Source: Methanolapillus africanus (GTDB lineage: Archaea; Halobacteriota; Methanosarcinia; Methanosarcinales; Methanosarcinaceae). From it: DNA of 64,000 nt. A program made the translations under genes and the position numbers. The stretch covers positions 1 to 64,000 of the forward strand of contig NZ_JAWDKD010000021.1 in the NCBI RefSeq assembly GCF_032714475.1, read 5' to 3'. Every line of letters begins with the position of its first letter. Positions within the stretch are counted from its first letter, which is position 1. Positions 9,360 to 18,827 of the stretch are shown here, in pieces. The notes under the pieces were generated by a model. It had not been told where the DNA came from and did no database searches. It saw only the letters and a list, made by a program, of their open reading frames with translations.

Positions 9360-10811
9360 AATTCCGTTCCAAGTAATTCTGTCAAAATAATCAATCCGAT
9401 TTTTTAGTTGACTTAATGGGTTGCGCACATTTGCGTGTATAAGCCTCTAAAAGTGGATTGATAATTCTTCAAATATATAACTCCTCTGTTCGAAAATGTC
9501 ATGAATATGTGTGTATTAAAGCTGAAAAACCCGTAAAATATTAAATGACAAATTCGAAGCGTCGGCAATAAAAGGGAAACAACAGACGTCAAAGTTGAAT
9601 GATATAATTTCATTTAGCTTTTGATAGCACAAAATTTTTCGGTAAAATGTCCCCCGTTTGACGGCCGGAAATAATCTGACGGATCAAAAATAACAAAATG
9701 ATTTGAAACATTTAAAATTAGAAATAATATAAAAATACCCATTAGCTGATTCAAGCAAAAGTACTATATATTTTGAAAAGATAGTGGGTTGATATTGATA
9801 CATCCTACAAACGAAAATACGATTTTTCGTTATCGGATTTATATCATCTATTTTGTTTCTTTCAATTGTTTAATTTAGAACGAGTAGAAAAGGATAATTC
9901 GCCACAAACTATCCTTTTCTCTTTCACACATTTCTTCCAATTCAAAGATTTTTGAGTCTAGTTGAGTTATTGAAAAATTTCAGCCCAACACTGACAATAA
10001 CCTACTAGGAATATCTCGAATAAATACTTATCGTTTAACATCTAGGATTTGATAGCAATATTTTCGACAATTGCTAGAAATGACCTATCTTTTTCTACGA
10101 CATTTTCCAAGTATATTCAAAATAATACAAATTCATATCAAAATGTATCATTTTTGATGTGTTTTGCTAAGAATTATTTAAAAATATAAAATAAAACGAT
10201 AGCAAGAGATATTGTTTGAGAACTAGCTTGGAAAATATCGTCAAATTTAGCAAACTTTGGGGAATCCTAGAAATTTGCTAGAAACATATCCATTTTCCGC
10301 TATAAAATATTGATAACAACGTATATAGATACTGTTTTTAAATGATAGCAAATTATATCAAATAAAATAAATGTGTTTATGAAAACCCCTTGAATTTCGA
10401 TCCGAATATCAAGATGGCTGCAAAAGTTTTATAGATTAAGCTATTTATCGTAAGGCAGCTCAAAATAAAATTTCAAAAAAACTATCATAAATCTATTCAT
10501 TTCTAGCTGCAATGATAGCAAACATCCGTTTATTTTGCCGACCGGATCTTGAATACGATGAATACACCAAATAAAATAGCATCCATTAGCGTTCTGATAG
10601 TAGTTCCTACCTGAAGAAAGGCTGAACCAGTCAGAAAAAAGATCAAAAATAAAACAAAACATACTTGGCAGACAGATCGACAATAAAAATCCGGAAAAAT
10701 CATCCAAAAGACCGCAATATTTTTGCGCCGGATGCAATAATGATAAATACAGAAAAAAGTATAATGTTTGATAGATTTTTGATATGATTCAATAAAAAGG
10801 CTTGACATAAC
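9360..10811. other. Gene-free, very A+T-rich region
   Basis: About 1.45 kb without a credible gene. Frames on the minus strand at 10441-10921 are short and overlapping; they encode hydrophobic fragments such as AILFGVFIVFKI and IILFSVFIII, which could be remnants of a small membrane protein, but this is weak. Short words such as GATAGCAA and TTGCTAGAAA recur between 10040 and 10360. The downstream gene encodes a ribbon-helix-helix DNA-binding protein. No initiator protein gene is present, so an origin cannot be claimed. Confidence 0.5.
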
Positions 10812-11270
10812 ATGACAGATCCTATTGATTTAAATGATAGCAGGGCGTCGGATGACAAAACCGATAAAAAAGCACTGCAGATGAGGATGCCGGCAGACGA
10901 TGGCAAGGCAGGCGACGACAAAAAACAGCTTAATGTTCGAATTTCGACCGAACTTTATAAAAAACTGGAATTGGCTAATGAGCCGAAAGGCATCATTGTG
11001 ACAAAAGCGCTTGAAAAGTATTTGGAGCCGGACACTGCCTCAGCCGTTTCCCAAGAATATGTGGACGCCCTGATCAAACAACTGACCGTCAAAGACGAAC
11101 AGATTGCAGCCCTTTCCCGGCAAATGGAAACAAAAGATGAGCAGATCATGGAGCGCGACAACACGACGAAGATGCACATCGCCCAGGTTCAGACATTGAT
11201 TAACCAATTGGATAAAAAGCAGTTGGAACTTGAAAGCGCCAAAAATAAAAAATGGTATCAGTTTTGGTGA
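10812..11270 (+). CDS. Ribbon-helix-helix and coiled-coil protein, plasmid-type
   Basis: 152 aa with three visible parts: a charged, low-complexity N-terminus (1-36); a ribbon-helix-helix-like segment QLNVRISTELYKKLELA (39-55) continuing to KALEKYLE; and a long Gln/Glu/Lys-rich coiled coil (about 82-145) with the tandem words KDEQIAAL and KDEQIMER. It ends in KKWYQFW, an aromatic tail reminiscent of DUF536-type replication-associated proteins of plasmids. The likely role is DNA binding, in plasmid or element maintenance or in regulation; that is inference. It follows the long A+T-rich gap and is convergent with gatE through a shared hairpin. Confidence 0.65.
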   Translation: MTDPIDLNDSRASDDKTDKKALQMRMPADDGKAGDDKKQLNVRISTELYKKLELANEPKGIIVTKALEKYLEPDTASAVSQEYVDALIKQLTVKDEQIAALSRQMETKDEQIMERDNTTKMHIAQVQTLINQLDKKQLELESAKNKKWYQFW

Positions 11271-11321
11271 TACCGGAATTTAAAAACTTATTTTAAAAAC
11301 GAAGTATATAAAAAAGTAAAA

Positions 11322-11345
11322 AAAGAAAGTTGATAAACTTTCTTT
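11322..11345. terminator. Bidirectional hairpin terminator
   Basis: Perfect 10-bp arms AAAGAAAGTT and AACTTTCTTT around a GATA loop. It sits between the convergent ends of the RHH/coiled-coil gene and gatE, two bases from the gatE stop codon, with A-rich sequence on one side and T-rich on the other. Confidence 0.7.
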
Positions 11346-11347
11346 AA

Positions 11348-13261
11348 TTAACTCATTTTCCCGATCTTCTCACGAAGCATCGCATTCACGACTTTTCCAT
11401 CAACCTGGCCGCGGTATTTTTCCATGACAAGACCCATGAGCGGTCCGGCCGCATTTAAGCCTTTCTCGGCGATGAAATCCTTTTTCTCAGCAATGATTGA
11501 ATCGACATAAGCTTCGAGTTCGCCCATATCCAATTCTTTAATACCGAGTTTTTCAACCGCTTCAACAATCAGGCAGCCGGATTCGTTGCAGACGACGACC
11601 AAAATGTCGCGCGCGGCGTCTTTGGAAAGCCCGCCTGCGGCAATTAAATCGAAGAGTTCCTCGAATTGAACGTCTGAAATCGAATCAATGTTCAGGCCTT
11701 CGCGTTTGAGTTCCGGCAAAACGCCTGTAAATGTTCTGGCGATTAAGGTCGGCGACACAGAGTCGTTGCCTTTGTATTTGTTAGCCAAACGCTCAAAGAG
11801 CGGCAAATACCTGGAAAACACAATCTGGTCCGCAAAGTCCTTGTTCAAGTGGTATTCTTTCATGAACCGGGCAGCTTTGTCAGTCAAAAGTTCCGGCGTC
11901 GGGTGGTTGTCGTATTTCTTCCGGCTGAGCGCAAACGTGTACAAATCGGTTTCCGGATACATACGGGCAGCGCCCGGCAGCGGACGCATGTAAGACGTGT
12001 TGCCGTCCGGAAGGGCGTGGCGCGTTTCGTTGGGGATGCCGACCAATAAATCGTCAGCGCGCTGCAAAACGGATTCCATGGCTTTTCGAACAACGCTTTC
12101 GCGACCGGAAATCATGACGACGGCGTCGTCTTCTTTGGCGCCGACAAAATTCCGAAGCGCGTCAACTTCTTCTTGCGTAATGCCGTAGTTCGGCAGCTCG
12201 TCTGTATGGAATAATCCTGAAACACCGACTGCTTTCGCGCGTTCGGACAATTCGGTGCCGATCCGGCGGCCCGGCATGATTTCCCGGCCGACGAAACCGT
12301 CAAAACCGTTGAGACGAATCGCAATGATCCGGCGGTCTTTGGCGCTTTTTTGAATCACTTTGGAACTTGTGTCCTTAAAAATCTCAGTGGCGTCAAACAT
12401 TTCATGACAGATCGACGCGCCCTTGGCAAGCAGCTCGTCCCGAACCTGAAGAAGATTCACCTGGCGGCCGATTTCGCGGCAGATGAGTTCGTCAATCATG
12501 TTGAGCGCCTGAACGCCTTTCATTTCAACACGGGCGCCGTCACGAATGGAAACGTTGACGTCCTGGCGAATCGTACCGATGCCGCGCTTCACTTTGCCGG
12601 TGGAACGCAGGCACATACCGAGATAAGCCGCCACTTCATAGGCCTGTTCCGGCGTTTTTATATCCGGTTCGGTCGCGATTTCAACGAGCGGAATGCCGAG
12701 GCGGTCCAATGAAAAGATAATATATTCATTCGTTTCCTCAACTTTCGGCGCGGATTCTTCCTCCAAACACAAACTGGCGATGCGGCATTTTCCGGATTCG
12801 GTTTCAATCCACCCGTTTCCGGCGATAAAAGATGTTCTCTGATAGCCGGCCGGACCGGAGCCGTCCACAATGATTTTACGCATGGTGTGAACGCGGTCCA
12901 CCGGAACCAAATGGAGTAATTTGGAAATAGATAACGTGATGTCGAGCGCTTCCGGGTTAATCGGCGCCGGACCAGCCTCGTCAATGTCGCCCAAACACGT
13001 TGTGTCGTAGACTTTGTAGATGTTTTGTTTGCGGGCTTTTGTCTGTTCGATGGCGGCCGCATCCATCATACCCAAGTTGTTGGCCTTCGGGCGTAAATAC
13101 CGGCGCAGCTCGTGCGTGGATTCCGTCACGTCGCGGTAAATATTCGGGCAGCGGCAGTGAAGCTTTTGTTCGGAAGCCACCTGCTGGTGAATTTCCAGAC
13201 CGACTTTCAGTCCGAGCGCTTCATAATCATATTTCGATATGGTTTTTGTTTCGTTGCTCAT
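11348..13261 (-). CDS. gatE: Glutamyl-tRNA(Gln) amidotransferase subunit E
   Basis: Archaea-specific subunit which, with GatD, converts Glu-tRNA(Gln) to Gln-tRNA(Gln). It phosphorylates and amidates the misacylated tRNA. The 637-aa product starts MSNETKTISKYDYEALG and continues GLKVGLEIHQQ, the GatB/E signature. The cradle domain contains an AspRS-like insertion (about residues 270-400, beginning after CHEMFDATEIF), which separates GatE from GatB. The C-terminal YqeY-like tail ends in GPLMGLVMEKYRGQVDGK, the tRNA-binding region. The open frame runs 22 codons further, but the ATG at 13261 follows GGGA and matches the family N-terminus. GatD is not in the window. Confidence 0.95.
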   Translation of the reverse strand: MSNETKTISKYDYEALGLKVGLEIHQQVASEQKLHCRCPNIYRDVTESTHELRRYLRPKANNLGMMDAAAIEQTKARKQNIYKVYDTTCLGDIDEAGPAPINPEALDITLSISKLLHLVPVDRVHTMRKIIVDGSGPAGYQRTSFIAGNGWIETESGKCRIASLCLEEESAPKVEETNEYIIFSLDRLGIPLVEIATEPDIKTPEQAYEVAAYLGMCLRSTGKVKRGIGTIRQDVNVSIRDGARVEMKGVQALNMIDELICREIGRQVNLLQVRDELLAKGASICHEMFDATEIFKDTSSKVIQKSAKDRRIIAIRLNGFDGFVGREIMPGRRIGTELSERAKAVGVSGLFHTDELPNYGITQEEVDALRNFVGAKEDDAVVMISGRESVVRKAMESVLQRADDLLVGIPNETRHALPDGNTSYMRPLPGAARMYPETDLYTFALSRKKYDNHPTPELLTDKAARFMKEYHLNKDFADQIVFSRYLPLFERLANKYKGNDSVSPTLIARTFTGVLPELKREGLNIDSISDVQFEELFDLIAAGGLSKDAARDILVVVCNESGCLIVEAVEKLGIKELDMGELEAYVDSIIAEKKDFIAEKGLNAAGPLMGLVMEKYRGQVDGKVVNAMLREKIGKMS

Positions 13262-13485
13262 AGTCAAAAGTCCCGTAATTTGATTAAAAAAAGAGTGACG
13301 AACGTATCTTTTATAAATGTAACCCAAATGAATCGTCGTTCATCATTTTTCATAACAATTCATTCGGATCATATAAATCGATTTTTAAAAGTTAAAGAAA
13401 TTAAATGGCATGCAGAGAGCTTGCGCGATAAAATGAAAATAAATTTAACTTTTGATGCGAATAAGATTTGTCATCATATTTGAAA

Positions 13486-14286
13486 TTATGATGACAAATT
13501 GTTCAATTCTTTCATAAACTTCTCATAACATGTATAGACGATGCTTTGGCCATCATATTCAATAATTTTCATATTAAAGCGCGACGAAAAGTCGGAAACG
13601 ATATCGTCGTATTTTTGCTCATATTGAAACCCGGTATTGATTTTACCGACGCGTTTGTAATTGGAATATTCAAAAACAAACCGGATCATATCGTCGTCGT
13701 TCGGATCCGGCGTCAAAGCGCTCGCATAAGCAATTTCGCGCCAATAAGCCGCTTGCATCGGCGTTAAAAAGAAAGTCCCTTCACCGCGCGGCGCATCTTT
13801 TAAAATCTGAGTATACCGCTGCCGGCTGCCCAGAGATGCGCAAATACAATCATCAACAATGTCGCCGTCACAGTCTTTCAGAATACGGACCGGGCAATCC
13901 GGCAAACTCAAATCTTCTTCAATATTTCCGAGAACGTTACCGCATAAGCCGTACAAAACCAAAATACCATCCGACTCAGGCTGCGCTTCTTTGACGGTCG
14001 CATAAACAACAGCCTTGTTTTCATTCGGCCGTGCTTCCATGGAAAATTCAATCAATCGAAGAACAATAACATCATCCCCGGCCGGAAGCGAAACGCCGCT
14101 GTCGACCAGTTCATAAGAAACACCTTCGGAATCCAATTTTGCCGTAAACGTTTCGATAAAATCCGTCCGGTGAAGAATGATTTTTATTGGTTTGCCGCTG
14201 TTTTTTCCCACATCGTCTTCTTTTTTCAAAAGAGCTGTGAGTTCATCCTCAAATATTCGACAAGAGACTAAGGTAACCTTCGTCAT
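13486..14286 (-). CDS. DUF1638 domain protein
   Basis: 266 aa, cytoplasmic. The family hallmark is visible in two parts: ILVLYGLCGNVLG (about residues 108-120) and CICASLGSRQRYTQIL followed by GTFFLTPMQAAYWRE. DUF1638 proteins occur in methanogens and some anaerobic bacteria, often near methylamine or corrinoid methyltransferase genes; no such gene is nearby here. The conserved Cys/Gly-Ser-Arg cluster suggests a ligand site, but the function is unknown. GGGGGA lies six bases before ATG. It is on the same strand as gatE with a 224-bp gap, so co-transcription is uncertain. Confidence 0.85.
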   Translation of the reverse strand: MTKVTLVSCRIFEDELTALLKKEDDVGKNSGKPIKIILHRTDFIETFTAKLDSEGVSYELVDSGVSLPAGDDVIVLRLIEFSMEARPNENKAVVYATVKEAQPESDGILVLYGLCGNVLGNIEEDLSLPDCPVRILKDCDGDIVDDCICASLGSRQRYTQILKDAPRGEGTFFLTPMQAAYWREIAYASALTPDPNDDDMIRFVFEYSNYKRVGKINTGFQYEQKYDDIVSDFSSRFNMKIIEYDGQSIVYTCYEKFMKELNNLSS

Positions 14287-14935
14287 ATGTATTCCCCCGA
14301 TTTTTTGAATTCATTTCAAAAAAATCTTAATAAACGATAACAAGAGAGAAGATAGAATTTGATAAATTAAAAGGAAACAAGAATTCCGGACAGGCCGATA
14401 GTTGAATAATAGACCGCATCACTTATAATAAAGGAGCGGTTTTCACTCAATTACAACGGAGTATATCCGAAGTATTATTTCAAGTCAATCAAATAATTCA
14501 ATTTGATTAAGATAAATGACCGTTCACCAAAAGAGCCGTCAAGAGAAGGAACTTAAAAATATACATCAAAAGTGAGAAAATATATAAATTTCATATTATT
14601 TGATGGATTTTTTTCTGTATATTCACCTTAACAATGCTTGTTTCAATGGTAAGGTATATATTCTTCTTTATATCTTATATTCAAGCAGTTATTTGATTAT
14701 ATGGCCTGATAAGAATTTATATAGTCAAATAAGATTAAAGTAGATTCTTACGACAAAACAATGTCTGATATACTCAAAAATTAATATTTTACTCATTAAA
14801 TGAACAAAATTTAACATGAAACTAACATTAACCATTGCTTAAAAAACGAAAAAATGATGAATGTTATTGTTGTTTATTGTTCAATTTATATCCTTTTTGA
14901 GGAATTTTTAAACGAACCTTGGAGTTTAGATATTT
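14287..14935. other. Long A+T-rich intergenic region, probable promoter of the PKD protein
   Basis: 649 bp between a minus-strand gene start and the PKD gene start, so it must hold divergent promoters. A good TATA-like box (AAAATATATAAATTTC) is at about 14577-14592, and a second A+T cluster (GGTATATATTC) at about 14651. Either would leave a 5' leader of roughly 250-330 nt before the ATG at 14936. No small ORF or RNA is recognised. Confidence 0.4.
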
Positions 14936-16723
14936 ATGAAAACACATGGAAACCATTTCGGGAAATTAGCGGGAGTCGCTCTCGTTCTTTGCCTCCTCAT
15001 GGCTTTGATCCCGGTGACCGTTGCAGCGCCGACCGACGGATATATCGAAGTCGGAACCATGCCGGTCCCGGACTTCGTCGGAACACCGCTCCGCGGAAAA
15101 GCTCCGTTAAACGTCGCTTTCACCGACCAATCCGCCGGTGCAAGACAAAACATGACCTACAACTGGAGCTTTGGTGACGGAACCTATTCCAACACATCCG
15201 GAAACGTCACACACACCTACACCAAAGAAGGCAACTACACCGTGACCTTGACCCTCTCCAACGACTATGGCGTCAAGAACATGACCAAAACGAACTACAT
15301 TTATGTCGGTTCCGGACCGGTCGCCAACTTCACGGCTAACCAAACAGCCAGCAACTCTGCATTAAACGTTAAATTTACCGACCAATCCACCGGTAACCCG
15401 ACCACCTACCTTTGGAACTTCGGAGACGGCACCACCTCCAACGAGAAAAGCCCGACCCACAACTACGACAAAGTCGGTTCCTACACTGTTTCTTTAACTG
15501 TTTCCAATGAATTCGGAAACGACACCATGACCAAAACCGGTTACATCAACATTGGCGTCGCACCGTACGTTTTCTTCACAGCCAACTCCACTTGTGACAA
15601 CACCAAACAAATCGTTTTCACAACCTACGGCTCTGTGACCGACCCGGCCACCTACAACTGGAACTTCGGAGACGGCACAACATCCACAGAAAAGAACCCG
15701 ACCCACAACTACAAGTCGGCCGGCGTCTACAACGTCACCTTGAACGTGACTGACAAATACGCCACCACCACCTACACCTTAAAGAACGTCGTTGTTTCCG
15801 ACACTGTGAAAGCAGACTTCACCGCCACCAACAACCAAGGTGCAGCACCGTTGAAAGTCCAATTCACCGACCAATCCACCGGCAGCGGCAACTTGTCCTA
15901 CCTCTGGAACTTCGGTGACGGAACAACCTCCACCGACAAGAACCCGTCCCACACCTACAACCAAACCGGCACCTACACTGTTGCTTTAACAGTTGTCAGC
16001 AGCTGCGGTGTGAACTCTGTTGTGAAACAGAACTTCGTCAGCGTCGGTAAAACACCGGTCGCAGACTTCAGCGGAACACCCACTGACGGAGCAGCCACCT
16101 TGTCTGTCCAATACACCGACAAATCACAGGGCGAGAACTTGACCTACAGCTGGGACTTCGGAGACGGAATCACATCCACCGAGAAGAACCCGAAACACAA
16201 CTACACCACCGGCGGCGTCTACACAGTCAAATTGACCGTGAAGAACCAATACGGCACCAACACCATGACCAAGGACAAGTACATCACAGTCGGATCCGCC
16301 CCGCGCGCAGACTTCCAGGCTGACGTCCTCTCAGGCGTTGCACCGCACCCGGTCCAGTTCACAGATCTCTCTACAGGCAACCCGACCTCCTGGTCCTGGG
16401 ACTTCGGAGACGGTGGCACATCCACTGAAAAGAACCCGAAACACACCTACCAGAAATCCGGTTACTACAACGTCACTTTGACCGTTAAGAACCAATACGG
16501 CGAATCCACTCTCTTCAGAATGGGCGACGGACAGAAGATCTACTTGGAAGACCAAAAGGTGAATGAAACCAACACAACCAACCAGACAAACCAAACCAAC
16601 CAAACAAACGATACCAACAACACCACCAAACCGGAATCTTCAATCCCCGGATTTGAAGTCGTGTTCGCGATCGCAGCCATCCTTGGTCTTGTGGGCGTCG
16701 GTCTTTACAAGAGAAGAAAATAA
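14936..16723 (+). CDS. Secreted six-PKD-domain surface protein with PGF-CTERM-like anchor
   Basis: 595 aa. A signal peptide (hydrophobic VALVLCLLMALIPVTVAA, to about residue 31) is followed by six PKD domains of about 80 aa, each with the W-(N/D/S)FGDG motif and the closing HxY...G.Y.V.LTV strand pattern. PKD repeats form beta-sandwiches on archaeal surface and S-layer proteins. A Thr/Asn linker rich in N-glycosylation sequons (residues about 543-562) leads to PGFEVVFAIAAILGLVG and KRRK, the PGF-CTERM pattern processed by archaeosortase ArtA. Synonymous codons are strongly biased to C-ending forms (AAC, ACC), suggesting high expression. It is flanked by a long leader region and a strong terminator. 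Confidence 0.9.
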   Translation: MKTHGNHFGKLAGVALVLCLLMALIPVTVAAPTDGYIEVGTMPVPDFVGTPLRGKAPLNVAFTDQSAGARQNMTYNWSFGDGTYSNTSGNVTHTYTKEGNYTVTLTLSNDYGVKNMTKTNYIYVGSGPVANFTANQTASNSALNVKFTDQSTGNPTTYLWNFGDGTTSNEKSPTHNYDKVGSYTVSLTVSNEFGNDTMTKTGYINIGVAPYVFFTANSTCDNTKQIVFTTYGSVTDPATYNWNFGDGTTSTEKNPTHNYKSAGVYNVTLNVTDKYATTTYTLKNVVVSDTVKADFTATNNQGAAPLKVQFTDQSTGSGNLSYLWNFGDGTTSTDKNPSHTYNQTGTYTVALTVVSSCGVNSVVKQNFVSVGKTPVADFSGTPTDGAATLSVQYTDKSQGENLTYSWDFGDGITSTEKNPKHNYTTGGVYTVKLTVKNQYGTNTMTKDKYITVGSAPRADFQADVLSGVAPHPVQFTDLSTGNPTSWSWDFGDGGTSTEKNPKHTYQKSGYYNVTLTVKNQYGESTLFRMGDGQKIYLEDQKVNETNTTNQTNQTNQTNDTNNTTKPESSIPGFEVVFAIAAILGLVGVGLYKRRK

Positions 16724-16735
16724 TAAAAAATAAAT

Positions 16736-16772
16736 GAAAGAGGATTTTCCTCTTTCTTCTTTTTCTTTTTTT
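16736..16772 (+). terminator. Hairpin and T-rich terminator of the PKD gene
   Basis: Nine-base arms GAAAGAGGA and TCCTCTTTC with a TTT loop start 13 bp after the stop codon and are followed by a long run of T with a few C. Confidence 0.75.
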
Positions 16773-16799
16773 TAAGGTCTGTTTTTAATTTTGCTTTTT

Positions 16800-16865
16800 T
16801 TCTGTTTTATTCCATTATTGTTCTGTTTTATCCCGTCATTGTTCTGTTTATCTCAATCATTGAGT
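16800..16865. repeat. 21-bp degenerate tandem repeat
   Basis: About three copies of a unit beginning TCTGTTTTAT and ending CATTATTG or a close variant. The rest of the 340-bp gap between the PKD gene and the FTR-like gene is plain A+T-rich sequence, with an A+T-rich promoter-like stretch (TTATTATATTATAAAATG) directly before the FTR-like gene. Confidence 0.6.
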
Positions 16866-17064
16866 TGGTACTGTTTCTATTTTGATCTGAATTATTGCCT
16901 CTGCACGTCTCTTTAATTAATATCAAATAAGAGAAATGGACCCCTGACAAAAAGAAAGCAGATGCCATCATTTTTGAAAGATTAAATGAAAACAGATTAA
17001 ATAAACAAAATTTTAAATAAAACAAAAACAATGAGGCTTTATTATATTATAAAATGGTGAAAAA

Positions 17065-17346
17065 ATGACGCTTGAAGAAACGAAGGAAAAAGTCAGATCT
17101 TATGCTGAAAAATATGCGGCGAAGAAAGGTTTTCGCCTGAACCCGGACCCGGAAGAACTGGAATTGGTCATCGAAGGATTGGCCAAACGACGGGAACAGT
17201 ATGGTGTTCAATATTGCCCGTGCCGGATTATTTACGGCGACAAAACGGAAGACCGAAAAATCATTTGCCCGTGCATTTATCACGAAGACGAAATTAAAAA
17301 TGACGGTGCATGCCACTGTGCACTCTTTTTCAAAGGCGACGCGTAA
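17065..17346 (+). CDS. Ferredoxin-thioredoxin reductase catalytic chain-like protein
   Basis: 93 aa with the complete 4Fe-4S/disulfide signature of the FTR catalytic subunit: CPC at 51-53, CPC with a following His at 68-73, and CHC at 83-85. In methanogens such proteins pass electrons from ferredoxin to thioredoxin-like or glutaredoxin-like partners for redox control of enzymes. No variable subunit is present, as is usual in archaea. The ATG closely follows a TATA-like stretch, so a short or absent leader is likely. A 65-aa gene follows 108 bp downstream and may be co-transcribed. Confidence 0.9.
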   Translation: MTLEETKEKVRSYAEKYAAKKGFRLNPDPEELELVIEGLAKRREQYGVQYCPCRIIYGDKTEDRKIICPCIYHEDEIKNDGACHCALFFKGDA

Positions 17347-17454
17347 CCGCCTTAATTTTTTCTGCGAAAAAACGAACGGAAGAATCAAATAACTAAAAAG
17401 ACATTGATATGACAAGACGGACGAGAAGTCCGGAAAAATGATTGGGGAAATAGA

Positions 17455-17652
17455 ATGGACGAAAATGAAAGACAATTGCTTTTACTTCAAGACAAAATGG
17501 AAAAGATGAATGAAGAAGACCTTTACAAATTCGTGACCGAAAACTATCCGGAAGCGGGCTGGTGCGGAAAAAAGAAGCTGGTTGTCCGCAAAATCATGAC
17601 GTTTGAGCGGGCGCGCATTTACGGCGATAAAGATCCGCTGGCCACGGAATAA
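17455..17652 (+). CDS. Small hypothetical protein
   Basis: 65 aa, charged, predicted alpha-helical in its N-terminal half (MDENERQLLLLQDKMEKMNE). A single Cys sits in GWCGKKKLVVRK (residues 36-47). No signal peptide or membrane segment. The GGGG before the ATG is acceptable as a ribosome binding site. The position after the FTR-like gene suggests, without proof, a redox-linked role. I do not recognise the family. Confidence 0.6.
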   Translation: MDENERQLLLLQDKMEKMNEEDLYKFVTENYPEAGWCGKKKLVVRKIMTFERARIYGDKDPLATE

Positions 17653-17791
17653 TTTTTTCTAATTTTTTAAATCTTTTTTAATACTTTTTTACATTTTTTA
17701 ATCGACTGCGTTTGAAAATCATGAGTTAATGAATCATCTAATGCAAACAAGTCAAATTCAACCTTCTAACCATAGAATCGGAGATGAAGAG

Positions 17792-18592
17792 ATGAAAAAA
17801 CAAATCATATCAACGATTTTGATGATTGTTGTGATCTTATCAGCCGCCGGCGTCAGTGGTTGTTTAGAAAACGAATCATCGGAGAATACGAGTTTAGAAA
17901 ATGAATCCCCCGAAAATACGAATGTGGAATGGGGAGAAAATATCAGTGAATTTTACCCGACTGATTTGTACGTCCGGGAAACGGACGGAAACCGGACGCT
18001 TGAACTCAGATTAAGAGAACGCATATATGTGGACGAGAGCAACATCACCGTCAGCATGTCTTCAGATGTCATCAATGTGAATCTGCCGATTGCCGAAGGG
18101 AACAACGGATCATATATTGAGTGGTTCCCGCTTGATATTTCAAATTTAACTCTTGAAACCGGCAAAATGTATACGGTTTTGGTGAACGGAGATGAAGAGG
18201 TCAGATCCGGTTTCATACTGAACGACAATGAAACAACGACCTTTATTCCGGCATCGATCCATGGCATGAAAATAACGTCAGACAAAACAACGGCTTCTGT
18301 CGTCATCTTCGGATACACCGGCGATCTGAGCGCATACAGCCTTCCCGGCGAAGAAATAACAGAAGATACGGATGGAAAAACATACAAAATATATTTCCCC
18401 GTCAAAAGAGTATATGACGGCGGCAGCATTAACGCCAGCGCACACTCTTACCAAAAAACAATCCCGATTGCTTCATTGAATGAATTGGAAGACGGCACGT
18501 ACAAAGTCAGAGTCAACGGCATTGAACTGATGTTTACCGTCAAAAATCACAAAATATCCAATACAAGCAGCTACGGAAATTTTACACAATGA
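17792..18592 (+). CDS. Secreted lipoprotein
   Basis: 266 aa. The signal peptide MKKQIISTILMIVVILSAAG ends in the lipobox VSGC, so the Cys near residue 26 would be lipid-modified on the outer face of the membrane. A linker ENESSENTSLENESPENTN follows, with N-glycosylation sequons, then two beta-rich repeats of about 110 aa, each ending with a DGxTY/DGTYKVRVNG-like strand. The C-terminal motif (ELEDGTYKVRVNGIELMFTV) resembles the two lipoproteins at 53.3 and 54.2 kb. The open frame starts 63 bp earlier, but the ATG at 17792 has GGAG at suitable distance and begins the signal peptide. Function unknown. Confidence 0.8.
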   Translation: MKKQIISTILMIVVILSAAGVSGCLENESSENTSLENESPENTNVEWGENISEFYPTDLYVRETDGNRTLELRLRERIYVDESNITVSMSSDVINVNLPIAEGNNGSYIEWFPLDISNLTLETGKMYTVLVNGDEEVRSGFILNDNETTTFIPASIHGMKITSDKTTASVVIFGYTGDLSAYSLPGEEITEDTDGKTYKIYFPVKRVYDGGSINASAHSYQKTIPIASLNELEDGTYKVRVNGIELMFTVKNHKISNTSSYGNFTQ

Positions 18593-18612
18593 AGCGGATA
18601 TTTCCGCTTCAT
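18589..18612 (+). terminator. Hairpin terminator overlapping a stop codon
   Basis: Ten-base arms ATGAAGCGGA and TCCGCTTCAT around a TATT loop, followed by CCATTTTTAAC. The 5' arm contains the TGA stop codon of the lipoprotein gene. Confidence 0.65.
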
Positions 18613-18754
18613 CCATTTTTAACAAAATATTAAAAAAACGCTGATGACGCAAAGCCGACTTTGTCGAAACATTTATATGAAAAAAACGGGTTTATGGCTT
18701 GCTTTAAGAAACAAAACCGCTTTTTTGACGTTTCTTTCGGCATGATTTCTGAGT

Positions 18755-18827
18755 GGCCGGGGTGGGGTAAAGGTTATCCTGAAGCCCTGTGGAGGCTTTG
18801 ACCCGAGTTCGATTCTCGGTCCCGGCC
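18755..18827 (+). tRNA. tRNA-His (anticodon GTG)
   Basis: Cloverleaf with acceptor GCCGGGG paired to TCCCGGC, anticodon loop CTGTGGA (anticodon GTG) in the stem AAGCC/GGCTT, and a T arm with GTTCGATTC. An extra 5' G at 18755 faces C73 (18827), so the His-specific G-1:C73 pair is encoded in the DNA. CCA is not encoded. A TATA-like CATTTATATGA lies about 85 bp upstream. Confidence 0.95.

Noticed and set aside
10441..10921. Hydrophobic minus-strand frames before the RHH gene
   Set aside because: Short, mutually overlapping, no ribosome binding site and partly inside the RHH gene; at most remnants of a small membrane protein.
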